DNA of 57,899 nucleotides from an uncultured Coprococcus sp. (GCA_947632705.1 CANRQE010000008.1:1-57899); one strand, 5' to 3'. Positions 36,531 through 48,113 are shown, numbered from the stretch's first letter. Program-made: numbers and translations. Notes: a model not told the origin generated them from the sequence alone.

Positions 36531-37562
36531 TTATAACAACTTGATCAGCTGTGGCAGAATCGGTTTGTAATGATCATCGATCAACCCGAAATCCAGCTGC
36601 TTATAAGTCCACACAGCCCTGCCGATTCCATAATGCTCAAATGCAGCGTGAATATCTGCAAACCAGCGGACTGTATCCGGTCCGGGTGCCCGGTCAATGA
36701 CACCATATTCCCCGCAATAAAGGGGAATATCATATTTTTCCGCCACTTCTACTGCCTCTTGAAACAAATCCATGAAAAATTCCGGATCCAAAGAACGAAT
36801 CTTTTTGTCCGGATCAGCAAAAACGCCCGTCATGGCTCCGGCAATCCTTTTTGTCTCTTCCATATATTTATCCACACTGTCAGGATATCCGATATGATAA
36901 TCCTGCGGCATGGAATCTACCCAGTACGCAGACTGATGGGTAAAAATCAAGGGTTCATAGCAATGGAAATTATATACAATATTCTCATCTGTCGGAGGCA
37001 GCAGCAGCTTGATTGCCGAAACGGCATTATAACCTACACCTCCATAAAGTATTTTCGCAGTCGGTGCATAAGAACGGATGGTTCTGATACAGCGAAGGGC
37101 AATCTCATTCCAGGTTTCTGCCACATCAAATCTTACAATTTCATTCAGAAGTTCAAACATTACAATATCTGAATCTTTCGCATATCTTTCCGCAAGACGT
37201 TCCCACAGCCGGATAAACCTGTCCTGTAAAGGCTTTGAAGTGAAGAAATCTGCCGAATATTCCAGATCGTCAAAAATATACCCACAGGTCTTATGCAAAT
37301 CCAACACCATATTCAGGCCATACTTTCTGCACCAGCTGATACAATGATCCAGATAAACATAACCTTCCGGTCTTTCTTCTCCGGCCTCTGTTTCGATATT
37401 TTCAAAATCTACAGGCACCCGCACATGGTCAAGTCCCCACGAAGCAATTCTTTCAATATCTTTTTCTGTAATAAATGTGTCCAGATGTTCTTTATCATAT
37501 TTTCCCTGGGACAGCCAGCCTCCCAGATCAACACCTTTTTGAAAGCCCTCTAATCGTCTCAT
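36531..37562 (-). CDS. Glycoside hydrolase family 5 (cytoplasmic endoglucanase-like)
   Basis: A 343-residue (beta/alpha)8 hydrolase. The start KGVDLGGWLS and the RVPVDFENIE strand are typical of GH5 glucanases/exo-glucosidases. The catalytic acid is Glu in FELLNEI near residue 140; the nucleophile is Glu in YCGEYGV near 288. FHCYEPLIFTHQ provides the conserved His-Tyr. No signal peptide is present, so it acts in the cytoplasm on imported oligosaccharides; the exact linkage is unknown. Its ATG overlaps the PAP2 stop (TAATG), implying translational coupling. It is the last gene of the unit that starts near 44060. Confidence 0.88.
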   Translation of the reverse strand: MRRLEGFQKGVDLGGWLSQGKYDKEHLDTFITEKDIERIASWGLDHVRVPVDFENIETEAGEERPEGYVYLDHCISWCRKYGLNMVLDLHKTCGYIFDDLEYSADFFTSKPLQDRFIRLWERLAERYAKDSDIVMFELLNEIVRFDVAETWNEIALRCIRTIRSYAPTAKILYGGVGYNAVSAIKLLLPPTDENIVYNFHCYEPLIFTHQSAYWVDSMPQDYHIGYPDSVDKYMEETKRIAGAMTGVFADPDKKIRSLDPEFFMDLFQEAVEVAEKYDIPLYCGEYGVIDRAPGPDTVRWFADIHAAFEHYGIGRAVWTYKQLDFGLIDDHYKPILPQLIKLL

Positions 37563-38152
37563 TATATACCTCCACTTGTATCATTGAAGCAAGATGATAT
37601 CTCACTGCTTTTTTGTATTTTGTTTTTGTTAATTTGTTTCTCTGTGATCCTGACAATCATAAAACCGGCAATTCCTGCTGCGATGCCAAAAACAATGCCG
37701 CCCAGTATATCCGTCGGAAAATGGACATACAGATATAACCGTGAAAATGCAAGCAGACAGGCAAGTAGTAACGCCAGCTTCCAGAGCCGTTTTTCTTTCG
37801 CAAGGAACAAGGCGGTTACAGAAGCAAAAGAAGCCGCCGTATGGCCTGACGGGAATGAATAATCTCCCGGTTTTTTTACAAGCAGGGAAACTGATGGGTT
37901 CATTTCAAAAGGTCTGGCCCGTGCCACTAAGGGCTTGATCAATATATTGCAGAGCAACAGATCCATAAGCAGGGCCGCCGCAAGGATCAGTCCCGTTTTC
38001 CGGGTTTTTTTAAAAAGCAGCAAAACAACCGCAAGCAGAATCCAGAATATACCCGCATCACCAAGCTTCGTAATAAGCGGCATCAAAAAATCCAGAACCG
38101 CATTTCTCATATGCTCCTGTATAAAATCCAGAATCGCAAATTCTATCTCCAT
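37562..38152 (-). CDS. PAP2-family membrane phosphatase
   Basis: A 196-residue protein with about five transmembrane helices. The three-part phosphatase site is complete: KPLVARARP (K-x6-RP), PSGH near residue 101 and SRLYLYVHFPTD (S-R-x5-H-x3-D) near 136. Such enzymes remove phosphate from undecaprenyl diphosphate, phosphatidate or similar lipids. In this operon recycling of undecaprenyl diphosphate is plausible but unproven. A Lys-rich tail is cytoplasmic. The ATG follows AAAGGAAA by about eight bases; the gene lies 50 bases after the GH1 gene. Confidence 0.9.
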   Translation of the reverse strand: MEIEFAILDFIQEHMRNAVLDFLMPLITKLGDAGIFWILLAVVLLLFKKTRKTGLILAAALLMDLLLCNILIKPLVARARPFEMNPSVSLLVKKPGDYSFPSGHTAASFASVTALFLAKEKRLWKLALLLACLLAFSRLYLYVHFPTDILGGIVFGIAAGIAGFMIVRITEKQINKNKIQKSSEISSCFNDTSGGI

Positions 38153-38202
38153 GTATCGTATTTCCTTTTAGCACTGCTATTTCATATAGCTGTTTTACAG
38201 TT

Positions 38203-40396
<2,194 letters not shown>

Positions 40397-40432
40397 TTCG
40401 AATTCCCCCTTCTTGGATATTCCCGTCATGCA

Positions 40433-41662
40433 CTACGGTTCCTGATAGACAGACACCGTTACATCAATGGTATTATCAACCGTATAACCTGCTCCGTCCC
40501 TGATATCAAGCGTAACCTGATTATCGCCATAAACAAGAGTGGACGCATCTATCACGATATTCAAATCCTTTGCATCAATTTCTGCAACGATCTCCGACAG
40601 ACCGCTGATGATAACACTTGCATTTGCAGGCACCGTAATGTCATATTTTATACCGTCTTCCCGGTTTTCAACCGTGATATCACTTGCACTGACAGTAATG
40701 GACCGGTTAATATTCCGTTCTACAATGACATGAACGCCTATGACATCATTCCCATCAGCTACTACCAGATTCTCCGGAAGATATTTCGTCACGTCAACCG
40801 TAGTTTCAATATCCGCTGTACAATCCGTTACATCAATATCAGAAATTTCAAGAATATTAATTCTGTTCAATAAATCGGAAGGTCCTCCGATTACAAGCTT
40901 ATCAGGCGCACACTCAATGCCTGTGATTTCATACATCTCTGCAGGCGTTCCGACCGTCGATACTTTGACTGCAATTGTTTTGGTTCTGTAAATCGGTACC
41001 GTAACATTGACCGTAGAGACATCGCACTGCAGCTTGCTGTCCGGTATCACCCCATTATTTTTATCGTAAAAGACAGGAGCGCAGGTAGCAGACACATCTT
41101 CCTTTCTGCCCGATACATCCACCTGAACCTCAATATGGTCAATACTGTCAACAACACTGGCTGCCCCCGATACCGTGATCAGATTCGGGGTTGCAACTGC
41201 AGCGCCTACCGTATAACCCTCTGCCACATTGCCCTGTGTCGCTACTGTCACAGGCAGAGAAATCGTATCCTCCTCTTCCAATTCTATTACAAGCACGCCG
41301 TTCACAACCGTAATCGACAAATCGTTACTCAGGGCAGCATTTGCTGTAGTGACCGTAATCGGAACGGCATTGGTCAGCGAAAGCTTGGATAAATCTGCCG
41401 TGGCCCTGAAGTCAGAGGCTGTAATTTCATTTACAACAGATCTCCTGCCCTTTACAATGATATCTACGGTTTCACCCTCCGTAATGTCAAAAAGTTGGTT
41501 CTGATCCGTAACCGCATTCTCATTCAGAATCTCTACCGGAATATTATTGATCTGTCTGGTAACAGCATAATCATCTAAATTCAAAACGATCAGCCACACA
41601 ATGAATCCAAGTATCACCGATAGGAGCTTCAATCCTAAATTACTGAATATCTTATCTTTCAC
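40433..41662 (-). CDS. cdaR: YbbR-domain regulator of diadenylate cyclase (CdaR)
   Basis: A 409-residue protein with one N-terminal membrane helix (LKLLSVILGFIVWLIVLNL) and several extracellular YbbR-like beta domains, each with the pattern seen in VPVEILN, ISLPVTVATQGNVAEGYTV and VKVSTVGTPAEMYEITG. CdaR binds CdaA across the membrane and modulates c-di-AMP synthesis. The start is GTG, with AAAGGGGG ten bases upstream inside cdaA, and the gene overlaps the end of cdaA by 11 bases. In many Firmicutes glmM follows; here a sirtuin does. Confidence 0.92.
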   Translation of the reverse strand: MKDKIFSNLGLKLLSVILGFIVWLIVLNLDDYAVTRQINNIPVEILNENAVTDQNQLFDITEGETVDIIVKGRRSVVNEITASDFRATADLSKLSLTNAVPITVTTANAALSNDLSITVVNGVLVIELEEEDTISLPVTVATQGNVAEGYTVGAAVATPNLITVSGAASVVDSIDHIEVQVDVSGRKEDVSATCAPVFYDKNNGVIPDSKLQCDVSTVNVTVPIYRTKTIAVKVSTVGTPAEMYEITGIECAPDKLVIGGPSDLLNRINILEISDIDVTDCTADIETTVDVTKYLPENLVVADGNDVIGVHVIVERNINRSITVSASDITVENREDGIKYDITVPANASVIISGLSEIVAEIDAKDLNIVIDASTLVYGDNQVTLDIRDGAGYTVDNTIDVTVSVYQEP

Positions 41663-42557
41663 CTTCCGCAGACCCCCTTTCCGCAGATTTTCTGCTACCG
41701 GACTTTTGTTTCTTAGAGGTCTTTTCCTTCTTCTCGTCCTTTTTCCTGCTGTCTTCTTTCATCAATGTCTGCAGCTGTCTTCTGACACTTTCAGCATCCA
41801 GTCTGCGGAACAATTCTCCATCTCTTGCAATAGAAATAGCGCCTGTTTCTTCCGATACAATAAGCGTCAGACTGTCGGACACCTCGCTGATTCCAATTCC
41901 CGCTCTGTGTCTGGTCCCCAGTTCCTTATTTACATCATTATTGGCTGACAATGGAAGATAACAGGTTGCCGCTACTACCCTGTTCCTGCTTATAATAACG
42001 GCACCGTCATGCAGGGGCGTATTGTGCTCAAAAATATTTAACAACAGCTGATTTGTCACAACAGCATCTACCCTGATACCTGTGTCAATATATTCGCCCA
42101 GCGCCACCTCGTTTTCTATGACGATCAGCGCACCTGTGCGATTTGTCGCCAGGGTTGTAACTGTCTTGACCAGCTCATAAATAGTTCTGTCAGTAATATA
42201 TCGCTCCTCTTCGTCCTCCCGCATTATGATATTGGTAAAGCGTTTTCTTCCCAGCTGCTCAAGTCCGCGCCGCAGCTCCGGCTGAAACAGGATAATGACC
42301 GCAATAATACCGACACTGAATGCGTTTCTCAAGAGATACAAAATGGTATTGAACTGAAAAACTGCCGCAATCGCCATAAAAAGCGCAATGATTATAATTC
42401 CCTTTAACAAGGTCCACGCACGGCTGGTCTTAAACCACAGCATGATTTTATAGATCACAAACGACAGGATCAGAATCTCAATAATATCCACTACATCCGG
42501 TACATCTATATAAAACCAGTCAAAATAGGTCCTTAAAAACGTAAGAATCTGTTCCAT
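41652..42557 (-). CDS. cdaA: Diadenylate cyclase CdaA
   Basis: CdaA makes cyclic di-AMP from two ATP. It is a membrane protein of 301 residues with three N-terminal helices (about residues 15-95) and a cytoplasmic DAC domain. The catalytic motifs are complete: HDGAVIISRNRV (DGA) and GTRHRAGIGIS (RHR). A Lys/Ser-rich tail closes the protein. The longer frame starting at 42611 lacks a ribosome site; AGGAG six bases before the ATG at 42557 (MEQILTFL) decides the start. c-di-AMP controls potassium, osmolyte and cell wall balance. A hairpin at 42588-42611 lies before the gene. Confidence 0.95.
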   Translation of the reverse strand: MEQILTFLRTYFDWFYIDVPDVVDIIEILILSFVIYKIMLWFKTSRAWTLLKGIIIIALFMAIAAVFQFNTILYLLRNAFSVGIIAVIILFQPELRRGLEQLGRKRFTNIIMREDEEERYITDRTIYELVKTVTTLATNRTGALIVIENEVALGEYIDTGIRVDAVVTNQLLLNIFEHNTPLHDGAVIISRNRVVAATCYLPLSANNDVNKELGTRHRAGIGISEVSDSLTLIVSEETGAISIARDGELFRRLDAESVRRQLQTLMKEDSRKKDEKKEKTSKKQKSGSRKSAERGSAEGER

Positions 42558-42587
42558 ATGTATCTCCTGTCCTTTCTCTAAAATGAT

Positions 42588-42611
42588 ATGACCTGACAAA
42601 AGCCAGGTCAT
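42588..42611 (-). promoter_or_regulatory. Hairpin in the leader before cdaA
   Basis: Perfect 8-bp stem ATGACCTG/CAGGTCAT with an 8-base loop, in the 69-base gap between the upstream membrane gene and cdaA. No T-run follows on the minus strand. It could be an attenuator, a processing site or an operator. Confidence 0.5.
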
Positions 42612-42626
42612 AAAAAGCTTGCAAAA

Positions 42627-43598
42627 TTATCTGGTAGCACCGTCAACATCTTCCTCTTCCGTTACGGCCGGAGTTACCTCGCTGATCTTTCGGATATTCT
42701 TCTGCTGCTTACCCATTACAACCTTTGGTACCGCTTTTACATAATAGTAGTATTCGTCATCTTCAAACTGGGTATTCTCCACACGGGAATAATCTACTAC
42801 CGTTTTAAAGAACTGTACGACCACTCCAAGCAGAATTGCAACAATAGAACCAAGCAAAACACCGCCAACGGATACACTTGCTTCCAAGACAAAATTTCCG
42901 ATCAGGAAAAGAATACTTTCAAACAAACCGCCCACAATAATTGCAGCATACCACGAAAATTCAAATGATAATTTGTAGACAATATTCGTAGCAACAATAA
43001 TCACGGCAAACACAACCATGGTCAGCATCAGATTCTTATCCTCAACCAGATGCTGGAACATAAATCTGTAACCTTCTATCAGATCTTCCTCCGCATATGT
43101 TCCCATCATTTCCACATATTGGGCCGCATAATTTGCAAAATAATAGAAAATACATCCGAATGCGGCAGATATCATACCGGCTGGTCCCACAAGCATACCT
43201 GCAAGAACCGGTACAAAATACTGCAGCTTCAAAATAAAAAACAATGGCGTAAACATGATCAGCCATGCCGTCTTCGGAAAAAACCGGATATAAATGCAAT
43301 ACATCAGGACAAAAAGGATCAGATATACCACCGCAATCTCTTTGCTCGCACTGAAGAAATGCATAAACCCGACAAAGCCTCCCAAAGCAAGCGTGATTCC
43401 TTCTGTCATAAACGCACAAACCAATGACAGCAGGAAAATCACCATCCCGCTTCCGAATGTATCATTATATCCCGTCAGATGTACAATAGACCAGAACATC
43501 GCAAGTGCAAGTATAAATTTCACTAACGGTGTAATGAATCTGTCATACTTACTGCAAAAATTCTTTATCTCTTCACGAATAGTAAGTAATGTTGCCAT
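42627..43598 (-). CDS. Multi-pass membrane protein of unknown function
   Basis: A 323-residue protein with about nine hydrophobic segments between residues 20 and 265 (for example FILALAMFWSIVHLTGY, MVIFLLSLVCAFMT, IAVVYLILFVLMYCIYI). The charged C-terminus contains a tyrosine cluster DDEYYYYVKAVPK and an acidic end. It lacks transporter signatures I can name. A GGAGG site precedes the ATG. It sits between a small membrane gene (2 bases after it) and cdaA, in the same unit, which suggests a link with c-di-AMP signalling or cell envelope balance; this is inference only. Confidence 0.75.
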   Translation of the reverse strand: MATLLTIREEIKNFCSKYDRFITPLVKFILALAMFWSIVHLTGYNDTFGSGMVIFLLSLVCAFMTEGITLALGGFVGFMHFFSASKEIAVVYLILFVLMYCIYIRFFPKTAWLIMFTPLFFILKLQYFVPVLAGMLVGPAGMISAAFGCIFYYFANYAAQYVEMMGTYAEEDLIEGYRFMFQHLVEDKNLMLTMVVFAVIIVATNIVYKLSFEFSWYAAIIVGGLFESILFLIGNFVLEASVSVGGVLLGSIVAILLGVVVQFFKTVVDYSRVENTQFEDDEYYYYVKAVPKVVMGKQQKNIRKISEVTPAVTEEEDVDGATR

Positions 43599-43600
43599 GG

Positions 43601-44026
43601 TTAACGATTCCTCCTTTTCTTCTTCGCTTTGGACTTGTCCTCTTTTTCATAAAATTCAATCAGCTTCTTCAGATTCTGATTATATTTTATGAGATTCGGT
43701 TTTGCCTTGCTATACCTGTAGGAATACAACACCCATGCAACAAGCATAAATGCCACGCAGCTGATTCCATAGATTGCAACCAACCTGTATGCAATTTTCA
43801 TATAATCCATATCCGCCAGACTTTCAATGATCGTTCCGATATTATAATAGATATAACAAAATACCAAAACGGCAAACAGCACGGTAGTGGACACCAGGGT
43901 CTTCAGGCAATTATATTTCACATAATCACTTTTAAAATATTTTCCTTTTTCCAGATCTTCCTTTCCCGTTGACTGCTCATAGATTGCAAGCCTGGTCATC
44001 AGGATCACTTTTTCTTCATTTACCAT
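43601..44026 (-). CDS. Small two-helix membrane protein of unknown function
   Basis: About 141 residues: an N-terminal cytoplasmic helical part (MVNEEKVILMTRLAIYEQ), two membrane helices (about 52-70 and 84-108) and a strongly basic tail KSKAKKKRRNR. No family was recognised. The frame extends to 44077, but that start would lie upstream of the transcription start predicted by the TTGCGT-17-TATAAT promoter, so the ATG at 44026, after AGGAGATATAGA, is chosen. It is the first gene of the cdaA unit and almost touches the next gene. Confidence 0.75.
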   Translation of the reverse strand: MVNEEKVILMTRLAIYEQSTGKEDLEKGKYFKSDYVKYNCLKTLVSTTVLFAVLVFCYIYYNIGTIIESLADMDYMKIAYRLVAIYGISCVAFMLVAWVLYSYRYSKAKPNLIKYNQNLKKLIEFYEKEDKSKAKKKRRNR

Positions 44027-44065
44027 TCTATATCTCCTATCAATATTTCCAGTACACCTCGTTTT

Positions 44066-44094
44066 ATTATAATCCATACTGTAAGAATACGCAA
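44066..44094 (-). promoter_or_regulatory. Promoter of the cdaA transcription unit
   Basis: Minus strand TTGCGT, 17-base spacer, perfect TATAAT; start expected near 44059, about 33 bases before the ATG at 44026. No clear terminator was seen between here and 36514. Confidence 0.85.
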
Positions 44095-44166
44095 GTTTTT
44101 ACTCAATGAACAGTCCAAAATTTTCCTGCGGATGGATATTTTGCAACCGGTTTCTTCCAGTTCCGA

Positions 44167-46653
44167 TTACTCCACCGCTTTCAAGGATTCCGCCATGCGG
44201 ATTTTGGCTATCTGACGTTTCATAAACAAATTCACAATCAGGGCAAACAAAACCGTACAGACGAATGCCAGCACATAACTGAACCCCGTTACCGTGACAT
44301 CGAAAGTAATAATATCAATTGTGATCATATGCATAACCGCACGATGAAAGAGTGTTCCGAGCGGCAATCCGATTCCGCTTGCAAGTATGGATAAAACAAG
44401 ATTCTCCCGTAATACATAGCTTTCCGTCTCCTTAGGATAAAAGCCCAGCACCTCTACGGTTGCAACCTCGCGGCTTCGTTCTGCCAGATTAATATTTGTC
44501 AGATTAAAAATAACAATAAAGGCCAGCGCCCCAGCAAACAGCACTACCATCCAGATGATATAATTCAGGCAGGAAAGTGCACTGTCCACAGAATCCCTTG
44601 TTGCCGAAAGCTTTGCAACACCCGTAATTTCCGGCAGCTCAACCAGCCGCTTTGCCATCTGTTCCGCATCACCGTTCACAGATAAAAGTGCCGTATTCGG
44701 CTCCCAGCTTTCATATAATTCCATATAAGTATCATCCGAGACAATCACATAATTACCTATATAGTTATCAAAAATACCACTGACCGTTACTGTTATGCCA
44801 TGCATATCCGCATTTCTAAGCTCCAGTGAATCTCCGACAGACAGAGAAAGCTTCTCGGCAATTTTTGCATTTACCATAACTGCTCCCCGGTCTGGGACCT
44901 CCAATTTATTATCTTCCTCATGAAAATCCCAAAATTCCTGAATATTGTCCGTATGTTCAAAGCCAATCAGATTAACCGCATCCATGCTTTTTTCCGCATG
45001 TAAATCCACATATTGTCTGGAACAGATCAGATAGCTGTCAACTTGATCCATAGAATCAAGCTCCATACAGACATCCTCTTTTGTACCTTCCGGAAAAGAA
45101 GCTTCCATATCATAGGTCTGTACAGTATCATATTGCAAAGCCGCGACATGCAGCATGGAATCCCGTACGCCGAAGGCTGTTACGACCAACCCTGCGCAGC
45201 AGCTGATTCCTACCAGCATCATGATCAGACGCTGTTTATAGCGGAACATATTCCGAAGTGTAATCTTCTGCAGAAACGTCAGCCGTTTCCAAAGCGGAGT
45301 GATATGCTCAAGCAGAATTCTTCTGCCGGATTTTGCTGTTCTCGGGCGTATCAGCTTCGCCGGCATTCTTCCGAGTTCTTTTCTGCAGGACAAGAACGTA
45401 CTTCCAAGAATACAGACCATCGACACGGCAAATGTGATCAAGGCCAGCTTAGGGCTGAACAAAAATGTAATCGGCGCAAAATCATACAGCGCCTTATATG
45501 CCAGCCAGAATACCTTCGGCAATCCCCAGGTGCCCAGAAAAAAACCAGCCGTCCAGCCAATCAGGGTTGCGCTGCCGGCATACAATAAATACTTCATTGT
45601 AATTTTCACATTTCCAAAACCAATTGCTTTTAAGACCCCGATCTGTGTCCGTTCCTCATCCACCATTCGTGTCATGGTCGTAACACACACCAGCATTGCA
45701 ATCAGAATAAAAAATATCGGCAGAATGTTTGCAATTCCACTGACAATAGAGGTATCATTTTCAAAGCTGATATATCCGGAATTCTCATTTCTGGTCAGTA
45801 CATAAACCTCCGGCTCCGTCCATCCATATTGGGCGGCAAGCTCCTCTGTCGTCATTCCAAGCTGCATGGCTGTTTCCTCCGTCAGACCGTTCTCCGCCAG
45901 AAGTTCTTCATATCTGTTATGCACAAGTTCCCTGCATGTATCTGTTATTTCGTTTTCATAGTTCTGTACCAGCGCATCATATTCATCGCTATAAATCTTT
46001 TCTTTTTCCTTTAACGTCAGATTCATCTCCGTATAAACCGTCTCTGTAAAATTCTCTTCAGGAAGAAATAAAAATGCACGGACAGCACCGTTTCCAATAT
46101 TTGTAGTTCCTCTGTCACCATCTAAATAAGCAGGCGAGTTGACCAGACCTACAATTGTATATTCCGTCTCTTTCAGCTGATTTTCGACTGTCTTCTCATT
46201 CTCATCCGTCAGACAGATTACAGTTCCGATATCATCGGAAGAAAAATACTCATCATCTGCAAGGCACTCATTGACCTTCTCCGGCATTCTGCCGGCAGAT
46301 AAAGCAGGCAGATTGACTGTTTCCGGCATCGCATATAAGCGATATACCATGGCTCCTTCCCCATATTCCATCAAAGCATCTACGCTCTTTGTACCCTCTG
46401 CACTCTCTATATAGGGAAGCGCCTGCAGCCGCTCTACATCCTCATTTTCGAAACCAATCTCAGAAATCAGGCGATAATCGGAAAAATGTTGATCATTTAA
46501 ATAATTTTCACAGGTATTCGCCATGGCATCTTTCGTTACCTTCAGACCGGCGAAAAAACCGACACTGAGCATAACGATTAAAAGTAATGCCATATAGCGG
46601 CCAAAGAAAGAGCGGATACTCCTTCCGGTCATTTTCAAAATTGAAGATTTCAT
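44167..46653 (-). CDS. ABC transporter permease (FtsX-like, MacB type)
   Basis: A roughly 828-residue membrane protein with an N-terminal helix (ALLLIVMLSVGFFAGLKV), a large extracytoplasmic domain (about 45-300), three helices (NILPIFFILIAMLVCV onward), a second outer domain (about 500-690) and a final four-helix FtsX cluster (MVVLFAGALAFIVIFNLTNI, VLAFVCTVLFALIVNLF). Two FtsX modules in one chain mark type VII ABC permeases, which do mechanical work or export peptides or lipids rather than import. The start ATG at 46653, after GGTGATAG, lies 4 bases past the ATPase stop, so the pair is coupled. The substrate is unknown. Confidence 0.88.
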   Translation of the reverse strand: MKSSILKMTGRSIRSFFGRYMALLLIVMLSVGFFAGLKVTKDAMANTCENYLNDQHFSDYRLISEIGFENEDVERLQALPYIESAEGTKSVDALMEYGEGAMVYRLYAMPETVNLPALSAGRMPEKVNECLADDEYFSSDDIGTVICLTDENEKTVENQLKETEYTIVGLVNSPAYLDGDRGTTNIGNGAVRAFLFLPEENFTETVYTEMNLTLKEKEKIYSDEYDALVQNYENEITDTCRELVHNRYEELLAENGLTEETAMQLGMTTEELAAQYGWTEPEVYVLTRNENSGYISFENDTSIVSGIANILPIFFILIAMLVCVTTMTRMVDEERTQIGVLKAIGFGNVKITMKYLLYAGSATLIGWTAGFFLGTWGLPKVFWLAYKALYDFAPITFLFSPKLALITFAVSMVCILGSTFLSCRKELGRMPAKLIRPRTAKSGRRILLEHITPLWKRLTFLQKITLRNMFRYKQRLIMMLVGISCCAGLVVTAFGVRDSMLHVAALQYDTVQTYDMEASFPEGTKEDVCMELDSMDQVDSYLICSRQYVDLHAEKSMDAVNLIGFEHTDNIQEFWDFHEEDNKLEVPDRGAVMVNAKIAEKLSLSVGDSLELRNADMHGITVTVSGIFDNYIGNYVIVSDDTYMELYESWEPNTALLSVNGDAEQMAKRLVELPEITGVAKLSATRDSVDSALSCLNYIIWMVVLFAGALAFIVIFNLTNINLAERSREVATVEVLGFYPKETESYVLRENLVLSILASGIGLPLGTLFHRAVMHMITIDIITFDVTVTGFSYVLAFVCTVLFALIVNLFMKRQIAKIRMAESLKAVE

Positions 46654-46657
46654 TCTA

Positions 46658-47365
46658 TCACCACTCAATCTCGTCTATCGGAAGGACGTCTGCGTTTCTT
46701 TCATTAGACTGAATCTTTCCGCTTTTTATCCGGATAATACGATCTGCCATTGGTGCAATCGCCTGATTATGCGTAATAATAATAACCGTTGTCTTATGCT
46801 GCCGGCTCAGATCATATAGCAATTTGAGAATCGTTTTTCCTGTCACATAATCCAAAGCGCCTGTCGGCTCATCACAAAGAAGCAGTCTCGGATTCTTTGC
46901 GAGTGCGCGCGCAATTGCAACGCGCTGCTGTTCTCCGCCTGATAGCTGCGCCGGAAAATTATTCGCCCGATCAGACAATCCGACCATATCGATTGCCTCT
47001 TTTGCAGGAATCGGATTCTTACAAAGCTGCGCCGCAATTTCAACATTTTCAAGCGCCGTCAGATTCGGAATCAGATTATAGAACTGGAATACAAATCCTA
47101 CATCATGGCGGCGGTATTCAATCAATTCCCGTTTACTGAATGCCGAGATATCCTTTCCATCAAATTCTATTGTTCCACTGGTCAGAGTATCCATACCGCC
47201 CAGCATATTTAACAGCGTTGTTTTTCCTGCTCCCGAAGATCCTAATAAAATACAAAATTCGCCTTCATCTATGTAAAAATTTGCACCGGCCAGTGCCTGA
47301 ATCTGTACATCTCCTGTACCATAGCTTTTTACCACATCATGGAACTCAATATAATGCTCTGCCAT
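46658..47365 (-). CDS. ABC transporter ATP-binding protein (MacB/LolD type)
   Basis: A 235-residue ATPase that pairs with the FtsX-like permease downstream. All motifs are intact: Walker A GSSGAGKT near residue 38, the Q-loop [11 protein letters not shown], signature LSGGEQQ, Walker [13 protein letters not shown] and the switch His in IIITHNQ. The C-terminal tail is short. The start ATG follows AGAGGAGTATCGAG, and the promoter lies at 47398-47426. Such LolD/MacB ATPases typically serve efflux, bacteriocin resistance or cell wall signalling; no two-component system is in this window to narrow it. Confidence 0.93.
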   Translation of the reverse strand: MAEHYIEFHDVVKSYGTGDVQIQALAGANFYIDEGEFCILLGSSGAGKTTLLNMLGGMDTLTSGTIEFDGKDISAFSKRELIEYRRHDVGFVFQFYNLIPNLTALENVEIAAQLCKNPIPAKEAIDMVGLSDRANNFPAQLSGGEQQRVAIARALAKNPRLLLCDEPTGALDYVTGKTILKLLYDLSRQHKTTVIIITHNQAIAPMADRIIRIKSGKIQSNERNADVLPIDEIEW

Positions 47366-47397
47366 CTCGATACTCCTCTTTACTTAAATGATTTTCC

Positions 47398-47426
47398 ATT
47401 ATATACCGTTTGCGTTTTTCCGTCAA
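47398..47426 (-). promoter_or_regulatory. Promoter of the ABC transporter genes
   Basis: Minus strand TTGACG, 17-base spacer, perfect TATAAT; start near 47391. It is back to back with the DUF4160 promoter, whose -35 begins 24 bases away. Confidence 0.85.
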
Positions 47427-47449
47427 ACCGGAGAGCAAATAAAAAGTAG

Positions 47450-47477
47450 TTGCATTTATCAAAAAACAGTCTAGAAT
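47450..47477 (+). promoter_or_regulatory. Probable promoter of the DUF4160/DUF2442 pair
   Basis: Plus strand TTGCAT, 16-base spacer, TAGAAT. The start would fall near 47484, inside the left arm of an inverted repeat (47482-47518), which could therefore act as an operator. Confidence 0.5.
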
Positions 47478-47481
47478 AAAA

Positions 47482-47518
47482 TATACAGGGAATTCTTTAT
47501 TGTATATTTGCCTGTATA
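47482..47518. promoter_or_regulatory. Inverted repeat in the DUF4160 leader
   Basis: TATACAGG and CCTGTATA arms separated by 21 bases, lying just downstream of the probable -10 box. It may bind one of the two small proteins or form a leader hairpin. Confidence 0.45.
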
Positions 47519-47566
47519 CGGATGCAAAACTGATAATACGAGGGATCTGCAAAAAGGAGGAATAAA

Positions 47567-47875
47567 ATGCCGGAAATAAGCAGATTCTATGGTATTGTAA
47601 TTAAAATGTTTTTTAAACCGAAAGAACATGAACCAAGTCATATCCACGCTTTATATGGTGAACATATTGGTATTTTTGATTTACAAAGTATGGAGATGAC
47701 AGAGGGTGACTTACCAAAAAAAGCCCAGGAAATGGTAAAAGAATGGTTGAAAAAAACCAGAAAGAACTACTGGATATGTGGAGCAGTCAAAATTTACGAA
47801 AACTGCCGCCATTATAAACAGTCATTAATTGAAAGGAATATTACTAATCATGATTCCAAAAATAAAAAGTATTAA
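47567..47875 (+). CDS. DUF4160 protein
   Basis: A 102-residue basic protein. The start MPEISRFYGIVIKMFF, the HEPSHIHALYGEHIGIF segment with conserved His residues and the LPKKAQEMVKEWL helix are the DUF4160 pattern. The function of the family is unknown. It is very often paired with DUF2442, as here, where the next start lies inside its final codons. AAAAAGGAGG gives a strong ribosome site. The pair has the size and overlap of a toxin-antitoxin system, but no toxin activity can be read from the sequence. Confidence 0.85.
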   Translation: MPEISRFYGIVIKMFFKPKEHEPSHIHALYGEHIGIFDLQSMEMTEGDLPKKAQEMVKEWLKKTRKNYWICGAVKIYENCRHYKQSLIERNITNHDSKNKKY

Positions 47876-48113
47876 ACCTTTAAATAATTATGTGTTATAT
47901 GTTGTTTTTGATGATGGAAAAAAATGTCTCTATGATGTAAATGATGACATGAATACTATAAATCGTTATAAGGATCTTAAAAAAAACTGCGGTTTATTTG
48001 AGCAGGTACAATTAGATGAAAGCAGGACCTGCGTTTTTTGGAATGATTATATCGACCTTCCAAGTGATACGATTTATGAATATGGTCAGGAAATATCCAC
48101 AGAGAACAAATAA
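47850..48113 (+). CDS. DUF2442 protein
   Basis: An 87-residue protein starting MIPKIKSIKPLNNY. The pattern VVFDDGKKCLYDV, LFEQVQLDESRTCVFWND and the closing LPSDTIYEYG is that of DUF2442, of unknown function and often next to DUF4160. The gene overlaps the end of the DUF4160 gene by 26 bases. AAAGGAA lies about 12 bases upstream of the ATG, while a TTG at 47829 has no ribosome site of its own. It ends at the bidirectional terminator at 48116-48142. Confidence 0.85.
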   Translation: MIPKIKSIKPLNNYVLYVVFDDGKKCLYDVNDDMNTINRYKDLKKNCGLFEQVQLDESRTCVFWNDYIDLPSDTIYEYGQEISTENK

